Positions 1 to 8,847 of a DNA stretch of 42,721 nucleotides are shown one piece after another; the stretch's first letter is position 1, and the number at the start of each line of letters is the position of its first letter. This DNA is from Candidatus Gorgonimonas eunicellae (lineage in GTDB: Bacteria; Pseudomonadota; Gammaproteobacteria; Pseudomonadales; Endozoicomonadaceae): the NCBI GenBank assembly GCA_929200395.1, contig CAKMZJ010000002.1:25847-68567 (forward strand), read 5' to 3'. The notes beneath the pieces were generated by a model, which was not told the DNA's origin, did no database searches, and worked only from the letters and a program-made list of their open reading frames with translations. Made by a program: the position numbers and the translations under genes.

Positions 1-1272
1 AAGTATTATTTTAGTAGTATACAACGCCTATAACAACAATCCATATAATTTATTACAGTCAACTAATAGTTTAATTATAGTACATAAACAACTATGCATC
101 TTATATAAATTATAGACTAGTGGTAAATACTTTTATATTTTAAGTTGATACTAATAATAATAAGTTCTTATACGATTGAACATAAATATACAATTTAAAT
201 AACTATACACCTTTAATTAAAGCACAATATATTTATACCAACACATAACAAATACAATGCAAGAACAGTACAAAATATACTACAAAAATAAACACATGTG
301 ATTATTATCGAATAAACAACAACTTTCTATATATTTATAGTATATTTTTTCACATTTAAAAATTTTAAAAGCTTTTATTAATTTTTATATTACACCTATA
401 TTTTAGTTAATACTATATAAGTATATAGCACTTCTGCTTTAAGATACCTGTTTTCAAATCCTAGTAAAATACTTAGTTAAAGAAAAACATCCAAGAAATG
501 CATATAGCATTTAAAGGTATTTTAACTATGAAGTAAACATTTTTAGTTACTATCGCAGGCCTTTTATCTCTTTTTAGTTTTTAGCCTGCGTTACTACTTT
601 TTAATTTAATACCGCTAAATTTACTAAGCAAGTACCTCGTTTAATAAACTAAAAATTACTTGTTAAAATATATATTCAAATAAAATGATTATAGTTTATT
701 TAATAAATATTATTCTACTTAATATTAATATAGTATAGCATATATCATTAATATATAATATTTTAGACTTATTATATTAAATTTAATTAAGTTTTAAGTA
801 ATTTTATTCTATTAAGGTGTATACAGGTAGAAAATACTCTACAAAACATCCGACTATTAAACATTATACACGCTTATGCAACAATAAATGTAAATGTCTT
901 TTCTTGTCAACAATAACACAAAGAATAGCATCTACACATTTAAATATTACAATCATTACTTGCAATACTTTCTATTTTTTGTTACCCATATTAAACGATA
1001 GTTAATAAATATAGCTTCATCCGTAAACTATTTTTAACACCATATAATAAAAATCATTTATTTAAATTATAGTTCATTTATTTATAAACTATCAATAATC
1101 AAACAATAATTTCTTAACTGTATACCTTAAGTTGCCTAATTTAAAATCTCTAGTATATCTTTGTTATTCTGATTACTAACTTCAGTACCAATTATCCAAA
1201 TTTATACTGCTTTTTCTAATCCGTAACTTAAATTAACTCTTATAACAACATTTAATTATAGGAATATTTCTA
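1..1272. other. Long AT-rich non-coding stretch
   Basis: About 1.27 kb of extremely AT-rich DNA without a convincing gene. The only open frame of note (817-1005) starts at GTG, lacks a ribosome binding site, and its product resembles nothing I know. A 7-bp inverted repeat (554-560 CGCAGGC with 584-590 GCCTGCG) lies inside a possible decayed reading frame, described separately. I see no tRNA, no rRNA and no CRISPR. It looks like decaying intergenic DNA of a genome under reduction. Confidence 0.6.
528..644 (+). pseudogene. Possible decayed small secreted-protein gene
   Basis: From the ATG at 528 the frame reads M-K-stop-TFLVTIAGLLSLFSF-stop-PALLLFNLI and ends at 642-644. The hydrophobic run after MK resembles a signal peptide, but stops at 534 and 582 interrupt it. 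This could be the wreck of a small exported protein or lipoprotein. It could equally be chance in AT-rich DNA, where T-rich codons make hydrophobic runs easily. The inverted repeat 554-560/584-590 falls inside it and could instead be a transcript hairpin. Confidence 0.2.
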
Positions 1273-1872
1273 ATGAAATATTTATTTATAACGCTTTTAT
1301 TTGTCTGTTTATCATGCAGCAGCATAGAAACTAACCCGTCTAAAAAAATAATTGTCTACGTAGATATGGTTGCTGATTTATTCCATTATGGTCATGTTGA
1401 TTTTTTAAGTAGCGCTAAACAATCAGGAGATTATTTAATTGTTGGAATCCATAATGATGAAGATGTAATTAAGTATAAACGTAAACCAATTTTAACAATG
1501 CTAGAACGATCTAAAGTTGTGTCTTCATGTAAACATGTAGACAAAGTTGTTACAAATGCACCTTTAAAGGTTACAGAAGATTTTCTTAATAAATACAATA
1601 TAGACATCGTTATTCATGGCGATGATATCAACGAACAAACAAAACAAAACTTTTATGAAGATGTAGAAAAACTAGGAAAGCTAAAATTAATACCTTACAC
1701 AGCTGGAATATCAACAACCGATATTCTTCGTAGAATAGAATCTTACTTTATAGAAAACCCTAGTAATTTACCTCTTGGACAATATACAGAGCTATATCAA
1801 CTTTTTATAAACTTCTTAAAAACCATGATAAAATCAGAAAGTGCACAAGATAAACTTATAGCTGATATTTAA
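1273..1872 (+). CDS. Secreted eukaryote-like phosphoethanolamine/phosphocholine cytidylyltransferase
   Basis: A 199-residue nucleotidyltransferase of the HxGH family. Members use CTP to activate phosphocholine, phosphoethanolamine or glycerol-3-phosphate for phospholipid or wall polymer synthesis. Visible motifs are HYGH (38-41), the KYKRKP...ER segment (67-79), IHGDD (114-118) and AGISTTDILRRI (144-155), close to the family signature RTxGISTT; the usual Arg before it is Tyr142. The middle of the protein reads more like eukaryotic ethanolamine-phosphate cytidylyltransferase than like bacterial TagD. Residues 1-16 form a basic and hydrophobic leader ending in LSC, an imperfect lipobox, so the enzyme may be exported, which is odd for a CTP-using enzyme. 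The ATG has AGGAAT about 8 bases upstream. It stands alone. Substrate cannot be decided from sequence; export is inferred. Confidence 0.75.
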   Translation: MKYLFITLLFVCLSCSSIETNPSKKIIVYVDMVADLFHYGHVDFLSSAKQSGDYLIVGIHNDEDVIKYKRKPILTMLERSKVVSSCKHVDKVVTNAPLKVTEDFLNKYNIDIVIHGDDINEQTKQNFYEDVEKLGKLKLIPYTAGISTTDILRRIESYFIENPSNLPLGQYTELYQLFINFLKTMIKSESAQDKLIADI

Positions 1873-2096
1873 ACAACTTATCTTCATGCTTTTCGTAATT
1901 TTATAATAAGCTTCAAGTATTAACATTATAATACATAATTTAACTTTTTATTATGATTAAGTCTAGAATACTTCCCTCACTTACTATATAATTAATCATA
2001 TTAGGTTACTAATTTTATCTAACTTTAGTAACCTCTATTCTCAAGAGCAACTTATTGCCATTAAATATTATACTTTAACCAGGAAAATAAAGATTA

Positions 2097-2816
2097 GTGA
2101 AATCCAAGCTTATAAGCAAATTGGAAGCTGTTATTAATTATAGATTCAATGATAAATCTTTATTAGTATTAGCTCTTACCCATAGAAGCATGGGCAAAAA
2201 CAATAATGAAAGATTAGAGTTTTTAGGAGATTCTATAGTTAACCTTGTGATAGCAGAAGCCCTATTTAATAAATTTCCTAGAGCAGTAGAAGGCCAGTTA
2301 AGCCGACTTAGATCCCAAATAGTAAGTGGCAGTAATTTAGCTAAATTGGGTAACTCATTCAATTTAAGCAAATACATTATTTTAGGGGTTAGCGAGCTTA
2401 AAAGCGGGGGCTGCTTTAGGGAGTCTATTATATCTGACACAGTAGAAGCAATTATAGGTGCAATTTATCTTGATTCAAATATTGAAGAATGTAAACTGCG
2501 CATTTTAGAATGGACACAAAATAAAATTGACACACTAACTATAGCTGATAGCGATATTAAAGATCCTAAAACTAAATTACAAGAACACCTACAAAAACTT
2601 CAACAGCCACTGCCTATTTACACAATTCATAAAATCACTGGTGACTTACACAATCAAACATTTACCATATCTTGTCAAATATCTTTAATTAATAAAGAAA
2701 TAACAGCGAATGGTAGCAGTAAACGCAAAGCAGAACAAAAAGCGGCTAAACTAGCTTTAAAAGAAATAGAGCAACAAACAGCAACAGGAAAGATAAACCC
2801 ACCTCCTGCCACATAA
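2097..2816 (+). CDS. rnc: Ribonuclease III
   Basis: RNase III cuts double-stranded RNA in rRNA maturation and mRNA turnover. The 239 residues hold the catalytic domain with the signature NERLEFLGDS (37-46) and acidic residues E38, E41, D45, D114 and E117; D45, D114 and E117 keep the E. coli numbering. A C-terminal dsRNA-binding domain (about 155-226) ends in a Lys-rich KRKAEQKAAK helix. A short Pro-rich tail makes it about 13 residues longer than the E. coli enzyme. The start is GTG with AGGA 12 bases upstream. In many Gammaproteobacteria rnc lies between lepB and era; here neither is adjacent and the gene stands alone, with a hairpin and T-run downstream. Confidence 0.95.
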   Translation: MKSKLISKLEAVINYRFNDKSLLVLALTHRSMGKNNNERLEFLGDSIVNLVIAEALFNKFPRAVEGQLSRLRSQIVSGSNLAKLGNSFNLSKYIILGVSELKSGGCFRESIISDTVEAIIGAIYLDSNIEECKLRILEWTQNKIDTLTIADSDIKDPKTKLQEHLQKLQQPLPIYTIHKITGDLHNQTFTISCQISLINKEITANGSSKRKAEQKAAKLALKEIEQQTATGKINPPPAT

Positions 2817-2865
2817 AAATTTTTACTTCACTAATTTTTGCATCTTTTTAATAAGCATACCCCTT

Positions 2866-2890
2866 TATACCTGAAGGCGTATATTTTTTA
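2866..2890 (+). terminator. Probable intrinsic terminator after rnc
   Basis: TATAC (2866-2870) can pair with GTATA (2879-2883), followed directly by a run of six T. It lies 50 bases after the rnc stop. The core CCTGAAGG resembles hairpins near 10846 and 23583, so it may belong to the same small repeat family. Confidence 0.5.
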
Positions 2891-3021
2891 TCCGTCCTTC
2901 ATTTTATTTTTTACAAGACAGTAACTTTATTAATGTAAATGTACTAAATTAAAATATAGTAACAAAATTTAAAAATAAAAAGTTACTCTTAGGATACAAT
3001 TATTTATCAAGTAGGTTGCTT

Positions 3022-3411
3022 ATGTGTGTTAATACTAAAATAGACGTTATGGGAAAAGCTTTAGACTGCCTAGAAGAGGCTTTAAGTAAAAGCACTAAAG
3101 ATCTTCTAGCTTTAGATGCTTCTATTCATCGCTTTGAATTTTCAGTAGAGTTAAGCTGGGAGGCTTTAAAGCACTGCTTGCTACAAGAAGGAATTAAAAC
3201 TACTACACCGAGAGACTGTCTAAAACATGCTTTTGTTTATAACTGGATTAAAGATGATGTATCTTGGTTAAGAATGCTACAAGATCATACTCTAGCTTCA
3301 TCTTCATACGATACCTATATTGCGTCTCAAATTTATAATAGACTTTTAACACATTATAAATCAATGAAGCAACTACATATTTTTCTTACTAATAGATTTT
3401 TATGCTTCTGA
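3022..3411 (+). CDS. HEPN / HI0074-family protein, orphan and degenerate
   Basis: A 129-residue all-helical protein of the nucleotidyltransferase substrate-binding (HI0074) branch of HEPN proteins. These normally pair with a small MNT nucleotidyltransferase as a toxin-antitoxin couple, the HEPN partner being an RNase. Family marks are FEFSVELSWEALKHCL (38-53), the PRDCLKHAF stretch (63-71) and a Tyr-Asp at 96-97. The usual RNLTSHTYD motif reads HTLASSSYD (89-97), so the Arg and His of the RNase motif are replaced by His and Ser. No MNT gene lies on either side. I chose the ATG at 3022 (AGG 6 bases upstream) over a TTG two codons earlier. It may be an inactive leftover or a repurposed protein. 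Confidence 0.7.
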   Translation: MCVNTKIDVMGKALDCLEEALSKSTKDLLALDASIHRFEFSVELSWEALKHCLLQEGIKTTTPRDCLKHAFVYNWIKDDVSWLRMLQDHTLASSSYDTYIASQIYNRLLTHYKSMKQLHIFLTNRFLCF

Positions 3412-3774
3412 AAGTCTAATCATACAAGGTAATTGATTACCTAGTGGCATAGGGTATGTGCTATTTCTTGGAATATTTATAACAATCCCGAAATTTTCTT
3501 TGTTGTTTGCCTTAGCAAGCTCATAAGATCTTTCAAAAACATTAGCAACCATCTTTTTTACTTGATAGCTATCCATTGCAAAGTTTTTATATTCACCAGT
3601 ATCAGGAATTAGATTAACATAATTTATCCTGTTTTTTTCTAACTTTTGTCTACTAGACCAAATAGATTTGATGCGTTTATTTAACGGGCAAGGTAAATAA
3701 AAGCTATTTACTTTATAAAAACATACAGTTATAATGGGAAACTCTTTTAAGTGTGCTTTAATATTTTTCAGTTT
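3400..3774 (-). pseudogene. 5'-truncated coding remnant, unrecognised
   Basis: On the minus strand 124 codons stay open from just after the stop at 3777-3775 down to the TAA at 3402-3400. Composition is protein-like, for example INYVNLIPDTGEYKNF, then VKKMVANVFERSYELAK, then NIPRNSTYPMPLGN. There is no ATG near the 5' end; the first in-frame ATG begins only the last 63 codons. This suggests the C-terminal part of a gene whose front is lost or frameshifted. Its 3' end overlaps the HEPN gene by 12 bases in antisense. I do not recognise the family. Confidence 0.5.
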
Positions 3775-3871
3775 TTATTGAGCTAACATTCATTAATATC
3801 TAAAAATTCTATTTGTAAATTATGTAATCAAAACCTATTATTAATCTTGATATTATAAGGAAATTATTATC

Positions 3872-6034
3872 ATGTCTCATGTATCACCTACTAACTTACA
3901 GTATCACAATCCAAACTATTACAATGAAACTTCAGATGACGTTGATTTAAGTAGATCGCCTACTAATCCCGTTGGTGTAACACTAGGAACAAACAAAATA
4001 CAATCGCAACATGAGGCACAAAATAATAAGCCTATCCATGAATTTTCTATTAAAAAACTCTCGCATATAGACTTGTTTAATGCTACTGAAGATGCAGTAA
4101 ATCCTAACCAAGAACCACCTAGGCAGTGTTCCCCGACATCAGAAACACATAACAAAGATCTTTATCAAACTGCATATTTTGGGGCTATTGAACAAGCATT
4201 ACAATATACAAAGAAAAATAGTGCTATAAAGTTAGTTGAATCGATATATAGCAAAAGCAACGGTTTAGATGAGTTTAAGTTTAATATAATAAAATACATT
4301 GGCTTACATGAAAAAGCACCAGGACAATTAGTTTCGACAGCGAGCAAAGCATATGATAATTTAGCAGCTAATAAACAGGGTTTTATCTCGTTTGGTAGCT
4401 ACTTTTTAGCTTTACATCTCTTAGTAAAAGAAAAATACCTACCAACAAAAAATGCTATCCATTTAATGCAAACACTTATAAAATCTTCTACCAACCTCAA
4501 AGACTTTTGTAGTCGTTTTAATGATACAACCTCCGGCATCACAAAAGCACAAAAAAAATCTTTAATGGATGTATGCCGAGAGTTGTGCAGTAAAAAAATA
4601 TACATCGATATTGATATCGTAAAAGAAAAAATTCAACAAATCTGCAAACATAAATCTTTTGCATTTCATGAAGCCTGTAATAAATTAATAGAGTTTGCCA
4701 GAAGATCTAATGATGTTAATAATTTCAACATGTTTATAGATGTTTTTTTTAAAGAAACACCACTTGCTGAATATGCAATGATATCAGCTGAAGATCTAGC
4801 TAATTCCCCTGATATTAGCTTTTCTACAATGCATAACTTTACACAGACTTGCTGGTTTAACGCAATATGTAAATATATACTGCCAACCGTTGATGAAAAC
4901 AATGATATAGTTCAACTGCTAACAGATGCCGTGATAAAATGCGACACTAATACCAATGAAGGCATATATGCTAGATTCTTACTGCAATCACTTCAAACAA
5001 TTTTTATAGATTTAAAAAACAACACACCAGTTAATATTCAAATTGCTAACTTTTTTAAATCTATCGCTACATACAACCACAAAGTTACTGAAGAAGATGC
5101 TATTAATACTACGCAAGATAAATCTATCAGGTCTATTTTTAAACTTATAGACAATGCCTTTAATGATATAAAACATCCAGATTATGGCAAAATAATATCA
5201 CATGATGCAGAAGAGTTTTACATTTTTTTATCTGACTTAATTGGAATTAATAGCGCCTCCAATACCATCCTTGCTGAAAACACAACAGAATATCGGATCA
5301 GCTCTATAGATTTACTACTACATGGTATTATACTAGATGAAGATTTAACTTTTTCAGTAACAAGAGAGCATAAAGATGAGATTACTATATATCAAACTAC
5401 AGACGATACACCCACACAAGAGTTAATACCCATCAACAGATTCAATGATCTTCTCAGTAGAGCAAAAGGTATACCAGAAGATGTTTTAGAGGATATAACA
5501 CAGCAACTTTCATTTTGTAAAAATCAACCACAATCAATAGAAGCAGAAGTTAAACCAACAGAAAAATTTTTTGCTAATATCGATCAGTTTAACCAATCTG
5601 TAGTTCGTACTTCTTTCTATAAATGGGAAAACAACCAACAAACTATTGACACCGATAAAATAACGGCTGTAATTAATAGGTTTTTTCCAGATTTTATAAT
5701 GCCAATAACCGATGAACAAACTAAAGAATTATATGATGTAAAGTTCAAACCGACTTCAATACTAATGCGTAGAGGTAATCATGCTGCTGGACACTTTTTT
5801 ACAATCAGCGTAAGAAGTAGCGATAACAAGCTATTTATACACAATGACAGTATAAATTGGGCGCTAGAAGATGCTTTAATTAAAAATAGTAATAATAACT
5901 TAGAGGGCCAAGCGGTTACTGATTTTAAGAGCCTCAATCCTAAAGATCAATTGCTGGCTTATATAAAACAAGAAGGTGTGTACCCGATAAATATAAGGTT
6001 TGCTGTAGCTAGTAAAGACAAAAAACAGCCATAG
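3872..6034 (+). CDS. USP-like (peptidase C19) deubiquitinase, putative effector
   Basis: A 720-residue protein whose C-terminal half carries the ubiquitin-specific protease blocks in the right order. The Cys box is NFTQTCWFNAICKYILP with catalytic Cys327 (compare NTCYMNA in eukaryotic USPs). The DAEEFYIFLSDLI block at 445-457 matches the QDAxEFLxFLLD motif. The His box is GHFFTISVR with His641, followed by IHNDS (656-660) with Asn658/Asp659 as third catalytic residue. It would cleave ubiquitin from host proteins. Residues 1-320 are helical, show no motif I know and lack a signal peptide, so delivery would need a type IV-like system. The start has AAGGAAA about 10 bases upstream. Codon use is AT-rich like its neighbours. 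Ubiquitin specificity over a related modifier is inferred. Confidence 0.78.
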   Translation: MSHVSPTNLQYHNPNYYNETSDDVDLSRSPTNPVGVTLGTNKIQSQHEAQNNKPIHEFSIKKLSHIDLFNATEDAVNPNQEPPRQCSPTSETHNKDLYQTAYFGAIEQALQYTKKNSAIKLVESIYSKSNGLDEFKFNIIKYIGLHEKAPGQLVSTASKAYDNLAANKQGFISFGSYFLALHLLVKEKYLPTKNAIHLMQTLIKSSTNLKDFCSRFNDTTSGITKAQKKSLMDVCRELCSKKIYIDIDIVKEKIQQICKHKSFAFHEACNKLIEFARRSNDVNNFNMFIDVFFKETPLAEYAMISAEDLANSPDISFSTMHNFTQTCWFNAICKYILPTVDENNDIVQLLTDAVIKCDTNTNEGIYARFLLQSLQTIFIDLKNNTPVNIQIANFFKSIATYNHKVTEEDAINTTQDKSIRSIFKLIDNAFNDIKHPDYGKIISHDAEEFYIFLSDLIGINSASNTILAENTTEYRISSIDLLLHGIILDEDLTFSVTREHKDEITIYQTTDDTPTQELIPINRFNDLLSRAKGIPEDVLEDITQQLSFCKNQPQSIEAEVKPTEKFFANIDQFNQSVVRTSFYKWENNQQTIDTDKITAVINRFFPDFIMPITDEQTKELYDVKFKPTSILMRRGNHAAGHFFTISVRSSDNKLFIHNDSINWALEDALIKNSNNNLEGQAVTDFKSLNPKDQLLAYIKQEGVYPINIRFAVASKDKKQP

Positions 6035-6066
6035 GCAAGTTATGCCTCTATACAGGTGGCAGATAT
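6033..6066. repeat. Short hairpin plus degenerate half of dispersed repeat
   Basis: AGGCA (6033-6037) and TGCCT (6042-6046) form a five-base stem with loop AGTTA, between two convergent genes. It is followed by TACAGGTGGCAGAT (6051-6064), one base different from the TACACGTGGCAGAT at the window's right end. No T-run follows, so terminator function is doubtful. Confidence 0.35.
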
Positions 6067-6111
6067 GTATTTTAACAAGTAATTAAATTTTCTTGCTTAG
6101 TGTTGTTACGA

Positions 6112-6483
6112 TTAAACTAAGAGATTGCCAGCTTCCTTTTCTATATCTTGATCGTTTTTAGCATGACATGGATTGCCACAACATGGTAGAACATTTTCTC
6201 CATCTTTAACGAATACAACCATACGCTGGCTAATTGCTAGGGCTAAATATACTGCTCCGCCAACAACAGTCCCCGACCCTACAGCAATGCCGGCTAGGAC
6301 GGAAGATGATGTACCCACGGTTATCCCTCCAAGTACTCCAGCGCCCCCCAAAATACATCCAGCTACTGCTGCTACTCGCCCCCCAGATAGTTTTTTGTCT
6401 GAATAATTCTGATCTTGTCCATGGTTTATAGGATTTTGATTAAAACTTTGTTTAATATTAGATGAGATATTAGCTATAGTCAT
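6112..6483 (-). CDS. Small glycine-rich two-helix membrane protein, unknown
   Basis: A 123-residue protein: a polar N-terminus (1-36), two glycine-zipper hydrophobic segments (about 37-57 and 62-84), and a polar tail with the cysteine cluster CCGNPC (101-106). The spaced Gly and Ala residues suggest tightly packed transmembrane helices, as in some pore-forming or glycine-zipper proteins. There is no cleavable signal peptide. A good Shine-Dalgarno AAGGAAA lies 6 bases before the ATG, the same motif as before the deubiquitinase and F-box genes. Its convergent position next to the deubiquitinase makes a host-directed role conceivable, but no family is recognised. Confidence 0.55.
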   Translation of the reverse strand: MTIANISSNIKQSFNQNPINHGQDQNYSDKKLSGGRVAAVAGCILGGAGVLGGITVGTSSSVLAGIAVGSGTVVGGAVYLALAISQRMVVFVKDGENVLPCCGNPCHAKNDQDIEKEAGNLLV

Positions 6484-6551
6484 TATATATTTCCTTATAT
6501 TTGTTTAAATTAAAAGTAAATTTTTAGTCTATTAAGTTATATACCTAATAG

Positions 6552-6606
6552 ATAAAAGCGGCAGTTGAAAATGCTGAAATTTAGCCTTTTTATCTGCTGC
6601 GATATT
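6552..6606 (+). repeat. Dispersed hairpin repeat, copy 1
   Basis: GCGGCAG (6558-6564) opposes CTGCTGC (6594-6600), with GTTGAAAATGCTG and TTTAGCC inside. It shares the core GGCAGTTGAAAATGCT with the elements near 6950, 20400 and 42661, with divergence in the outer arms. Confidence 0.55.
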
Positions 6607-6902
6607 ATAGTTAATTTAATATTTTTAAGTATCACTAAAAAAATAGTAACTGCGAGATATTATAAAAATCATAGCAAAAAAGCAAGATATTTTATTTAAT
6701 ATGCAAGTACATTTGATAAAAAGAATAAATACTTAAACTAAATTGAGATATACTTCTTGTTATCAAGTTGTCAATATTAATGTAGTTATGTGTTGTTCTA
6801 TTTATTTTTTGCTTAATTTTATTTGATTCTGAATAAATATTGTTTAGATATTATTTTTAACTCTTAAACTTGTGTGACTACTTTTTGATTTAGCACCTGT
6901 AT

Positions 6903-6978
6903 AACCTACGAAACACTGCCTTGGCTAAAAACTTATAATCACTTGCTGAAAACCCGCATTTCTAACTGCCACGTGTAT
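6903..6978 (-). repeat. Dispersed hairpin repeat, copy 2 (inverted)
   Basis: Read on the minus strand it begins ACACGTGGCAGTTAGAAATG and continues with GGGTTTTCAG, matching the right-end element (42661) at the arm and at the following TTTCAG. It lies upstream of the tRNA promoter. The 5' limit is uncertain. Confidence 0.5.
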
Positions 6979-7143
6979 ATACAGGTTATACTTGAATCTG
7001 TATATAATTAAAGAACAATTTTGCACGAATATTAAAAACTTGCTCTTTGTCTATTGCTTTTAAAAAAAAACCATGTACACTCCCATACATAATAGTAATG
7101 TGCTTATTTATTAAGCTTTCTATTGTATGAAATAAAAAAAAGC

Positions 7144-7171
7144 TTGCAATTGCTATCTATTTATTTATAAT
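7144..7171 (+). promoter_or_regulatory. Sigma70-type promoter of the tRNA pair
   Basis: The -35 box TTGCAA (7144-7149) and a perfect -10 box TATAAT (7166-7171) are separated by 16 bases. The predicted transcript start near 7178 lies about 17 bases before tRNA-Ile. Confidence 0.65.
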
Positions 7172-7194
7172 AGCTGTTATTGAATTGCTTCGTT

Positions 7195-7271
<77 letters not shown>

Positions 7272-7294
7272 CTAACGTAATTTATTTCATGTAT

Positions 7295-7370
7295 GGGGCT
7301 ATAGCTCAGCTGGGAGAGCGCCTGCTTTGCACGCAGGAGGTCAGCGGTTCGATCCCGCTTAGCTCCACCA
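7295..7370 (+). tRNA. tRNA-Ala (anticodon TGC)
   Basis: A 76-base cloverleaf with encoded CCA. The acceptor GGGGCTA pairs with TAGCTCC (one G-T pair), the anticodon TGC is at 7328-7330, and the T-arm is AGCGGTTCGATCCCGCT. It is probably cotranscribed with tRNA-Ile from the promoter at 7144. I saw no clear terminator after it. Confidence 0.95.
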
Positions 7371-7604
7371 TTTTACAAATCCTAGCTTTTTTCCTTAATC
7401 TTATATTTTTATATAATTAAAAATATCTTCTACTCCTAGTTAATTATTTTTTTGGCTCTAGCTTTAACCACAAAGCATAATTTTAAAAGCTGATGCACTA
7501 ACTAATAGCTATTATTCTTTACCTTTCTGATTTGGCAAAATAAACTAATTTAATTAAACTATAGATACCTCGCATCAAATTAATATTTTAATGGAATAAT
7601 TAGC

Positions 7605-8273
7605 ATGTCTGAAATCACTTTTCAATCTTCACGATTACCAAGTGCTCTACAAGCTCAAAACCAGCCTAATAGTCAAGACCAGCCTAATATAGGAACGACG
7701 GCAAATAGTAGGTCAGTAATCTCTATAGCAGATGTAAAACAAAAAATTTTAACCGACATAGAGCACCAGGTAAGCAACAACATTGCACCTGAAGATAAAA
7801 AGGCACTTATATCTGCTGTGATAAAGGATTTAGAAAAAACTTATCTTACTAATTCCAATAACAATCCCAAAGATCCAACTGCTTGGGAATGGAATGATTG
7901 GAAAGATGCGCTTTATAATCAACAGTCTAAAACCACAGAAGGTAAAAAAAATTATCCTATAGATAAGAGTAATCAGAAACAAATATTAGAAATCACACGA
8001 ATATTAAGTAAAGCATTAACGGAAGATCAATTCTATGAGGTAGCAGAAGGTCTTAATAAAACTGAAGATAATTTCCATATTACACCAACCGACTTATACT
8101 CCTATAAAACATCATCTAGCGGAAAATTTATGAAATTATTCAAAATATTTGATAAATTTAATCAAATGAATACGCCTATCAATAAGTTTATTGAAGCAGC
8201 AATTAAGCAAGGGCTTATTGAAGAAACAACGATTAATCAAATCTTCTCTAGTGTACAGAAGACTTCTGATTAA
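7605..8273 (+). CDS. Hypothetical soluble helical protein
   Basis: A 222-residue protein without signal peptide or membrane segment. The N-terminal 35 residues are rich in Gln, Asn and Ser and look disordered. The rest is mostly helical, with aromatic stretches such as PTAWEWNDWKDALY near the middle and FMKLFKIFDKFNQM towards the C-terminus. I recognise no family. The start has TGGAAT 11 bases upstream. It lies alone between the tRNA pair and rnpB, with a hairpin after its stop. A disordered start, helical body, no known fold and host-directed neighbours make it a candidate secreted effector; this is inference only. Confidence 0.6.
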   Translation: MSEITFQSSRLPSALQAQNQPNSQDQPNIGTTANSRSVISIADVKQKILTDIEHQVSNNIAPEDKKALISAVIKDLEKTYLTNSNNNPKDPTAWEWNDWKDALYNQQSKTTEGKKNYPIDKSNQKQILEITRILSKALTEDQFYEVAEGLNKTEDNFHITPTDLYSYKTSSSGKFMKLFKIFDKFNQMNTPINKFIEAAIKQGLIEETTINQIFSSVQKTSD

Positions 8274-8292
8274 ATATACAGCTTTAAAATTA

Positions 8293-8317
8293 TATACACC
8301 TTTTCATGATATGTGTA
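8293..8317 (+). terminator. Possible terminator after the hypothetical gene
   Basis: TACACC-side and GTGTA-side bases can pair: ATACAC near 8294 with GTGTAT near 8313 around a 12-base AT-rich loop, then a T-rich tail. It overlaps the start of the rnpB promoter region. Stem of six pairs, so only moderate support. Confidence 0.35.
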
Positions 8318-8346
8318 TTGTATTTTTATTCATTTTTCTGTAAACT
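8318..8346 (+). promoter_or_regulatory. Sigma70-type promoter of rnpB
   Basis: TTGTAT (8318-8323) and TAAACT (8341-8346) are separated by exactly 17 bases. The mapped 5' end of the RNA by helix P1 pairing (8353) falls 7 bases after the -10 box, as expected. Confidence 0.6.
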
Positions 8347-8352
8347 CTATCT

Positions 8353-8718
<366 letters not shown>

Positions 8719-8847
8719 ATAAATTTTCTACTTAAATGCCTTTACCCCTCAAAAATAACGATGGCATAGCCCCCTGTTTGTATATCTAGGGAAAGTTCGT
8801 GAATTCATCTACAATCACAAATTATTATTTTACTAAGAGCACAAATA

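Larger units (their letters stand above)
6484..7143. other. Non-coding gap with two repeat elements
   Basis: About 660 bases without a supportable gene. It holds two copies of a dispersed hairpin repeat (6552-6606 and 6903-6978) and otherwise only AT-rich sequence. No 16S rRNA precedes the tRNA pair that follows. Confidence 0.6.

Noticed and set aside
817-1005. 62-codon open frame starting at GTG
   Set aside because: No ribosome binding site, odd composition with no family resemblance, inside AT-rich non-coding DNA.
3400-3774. Antisense remnant as the missing MNT partner of the HEPN gene
   Set aside because: No GSxxxGxxxxxSDxD nucleotidyltransferase motif in its translation.
6173-6431. Plus-strand open frames opposite the glycine-rich protein
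   Set aside because: They are mirror frames of a gene with a proper ribosome site on the minus strand.
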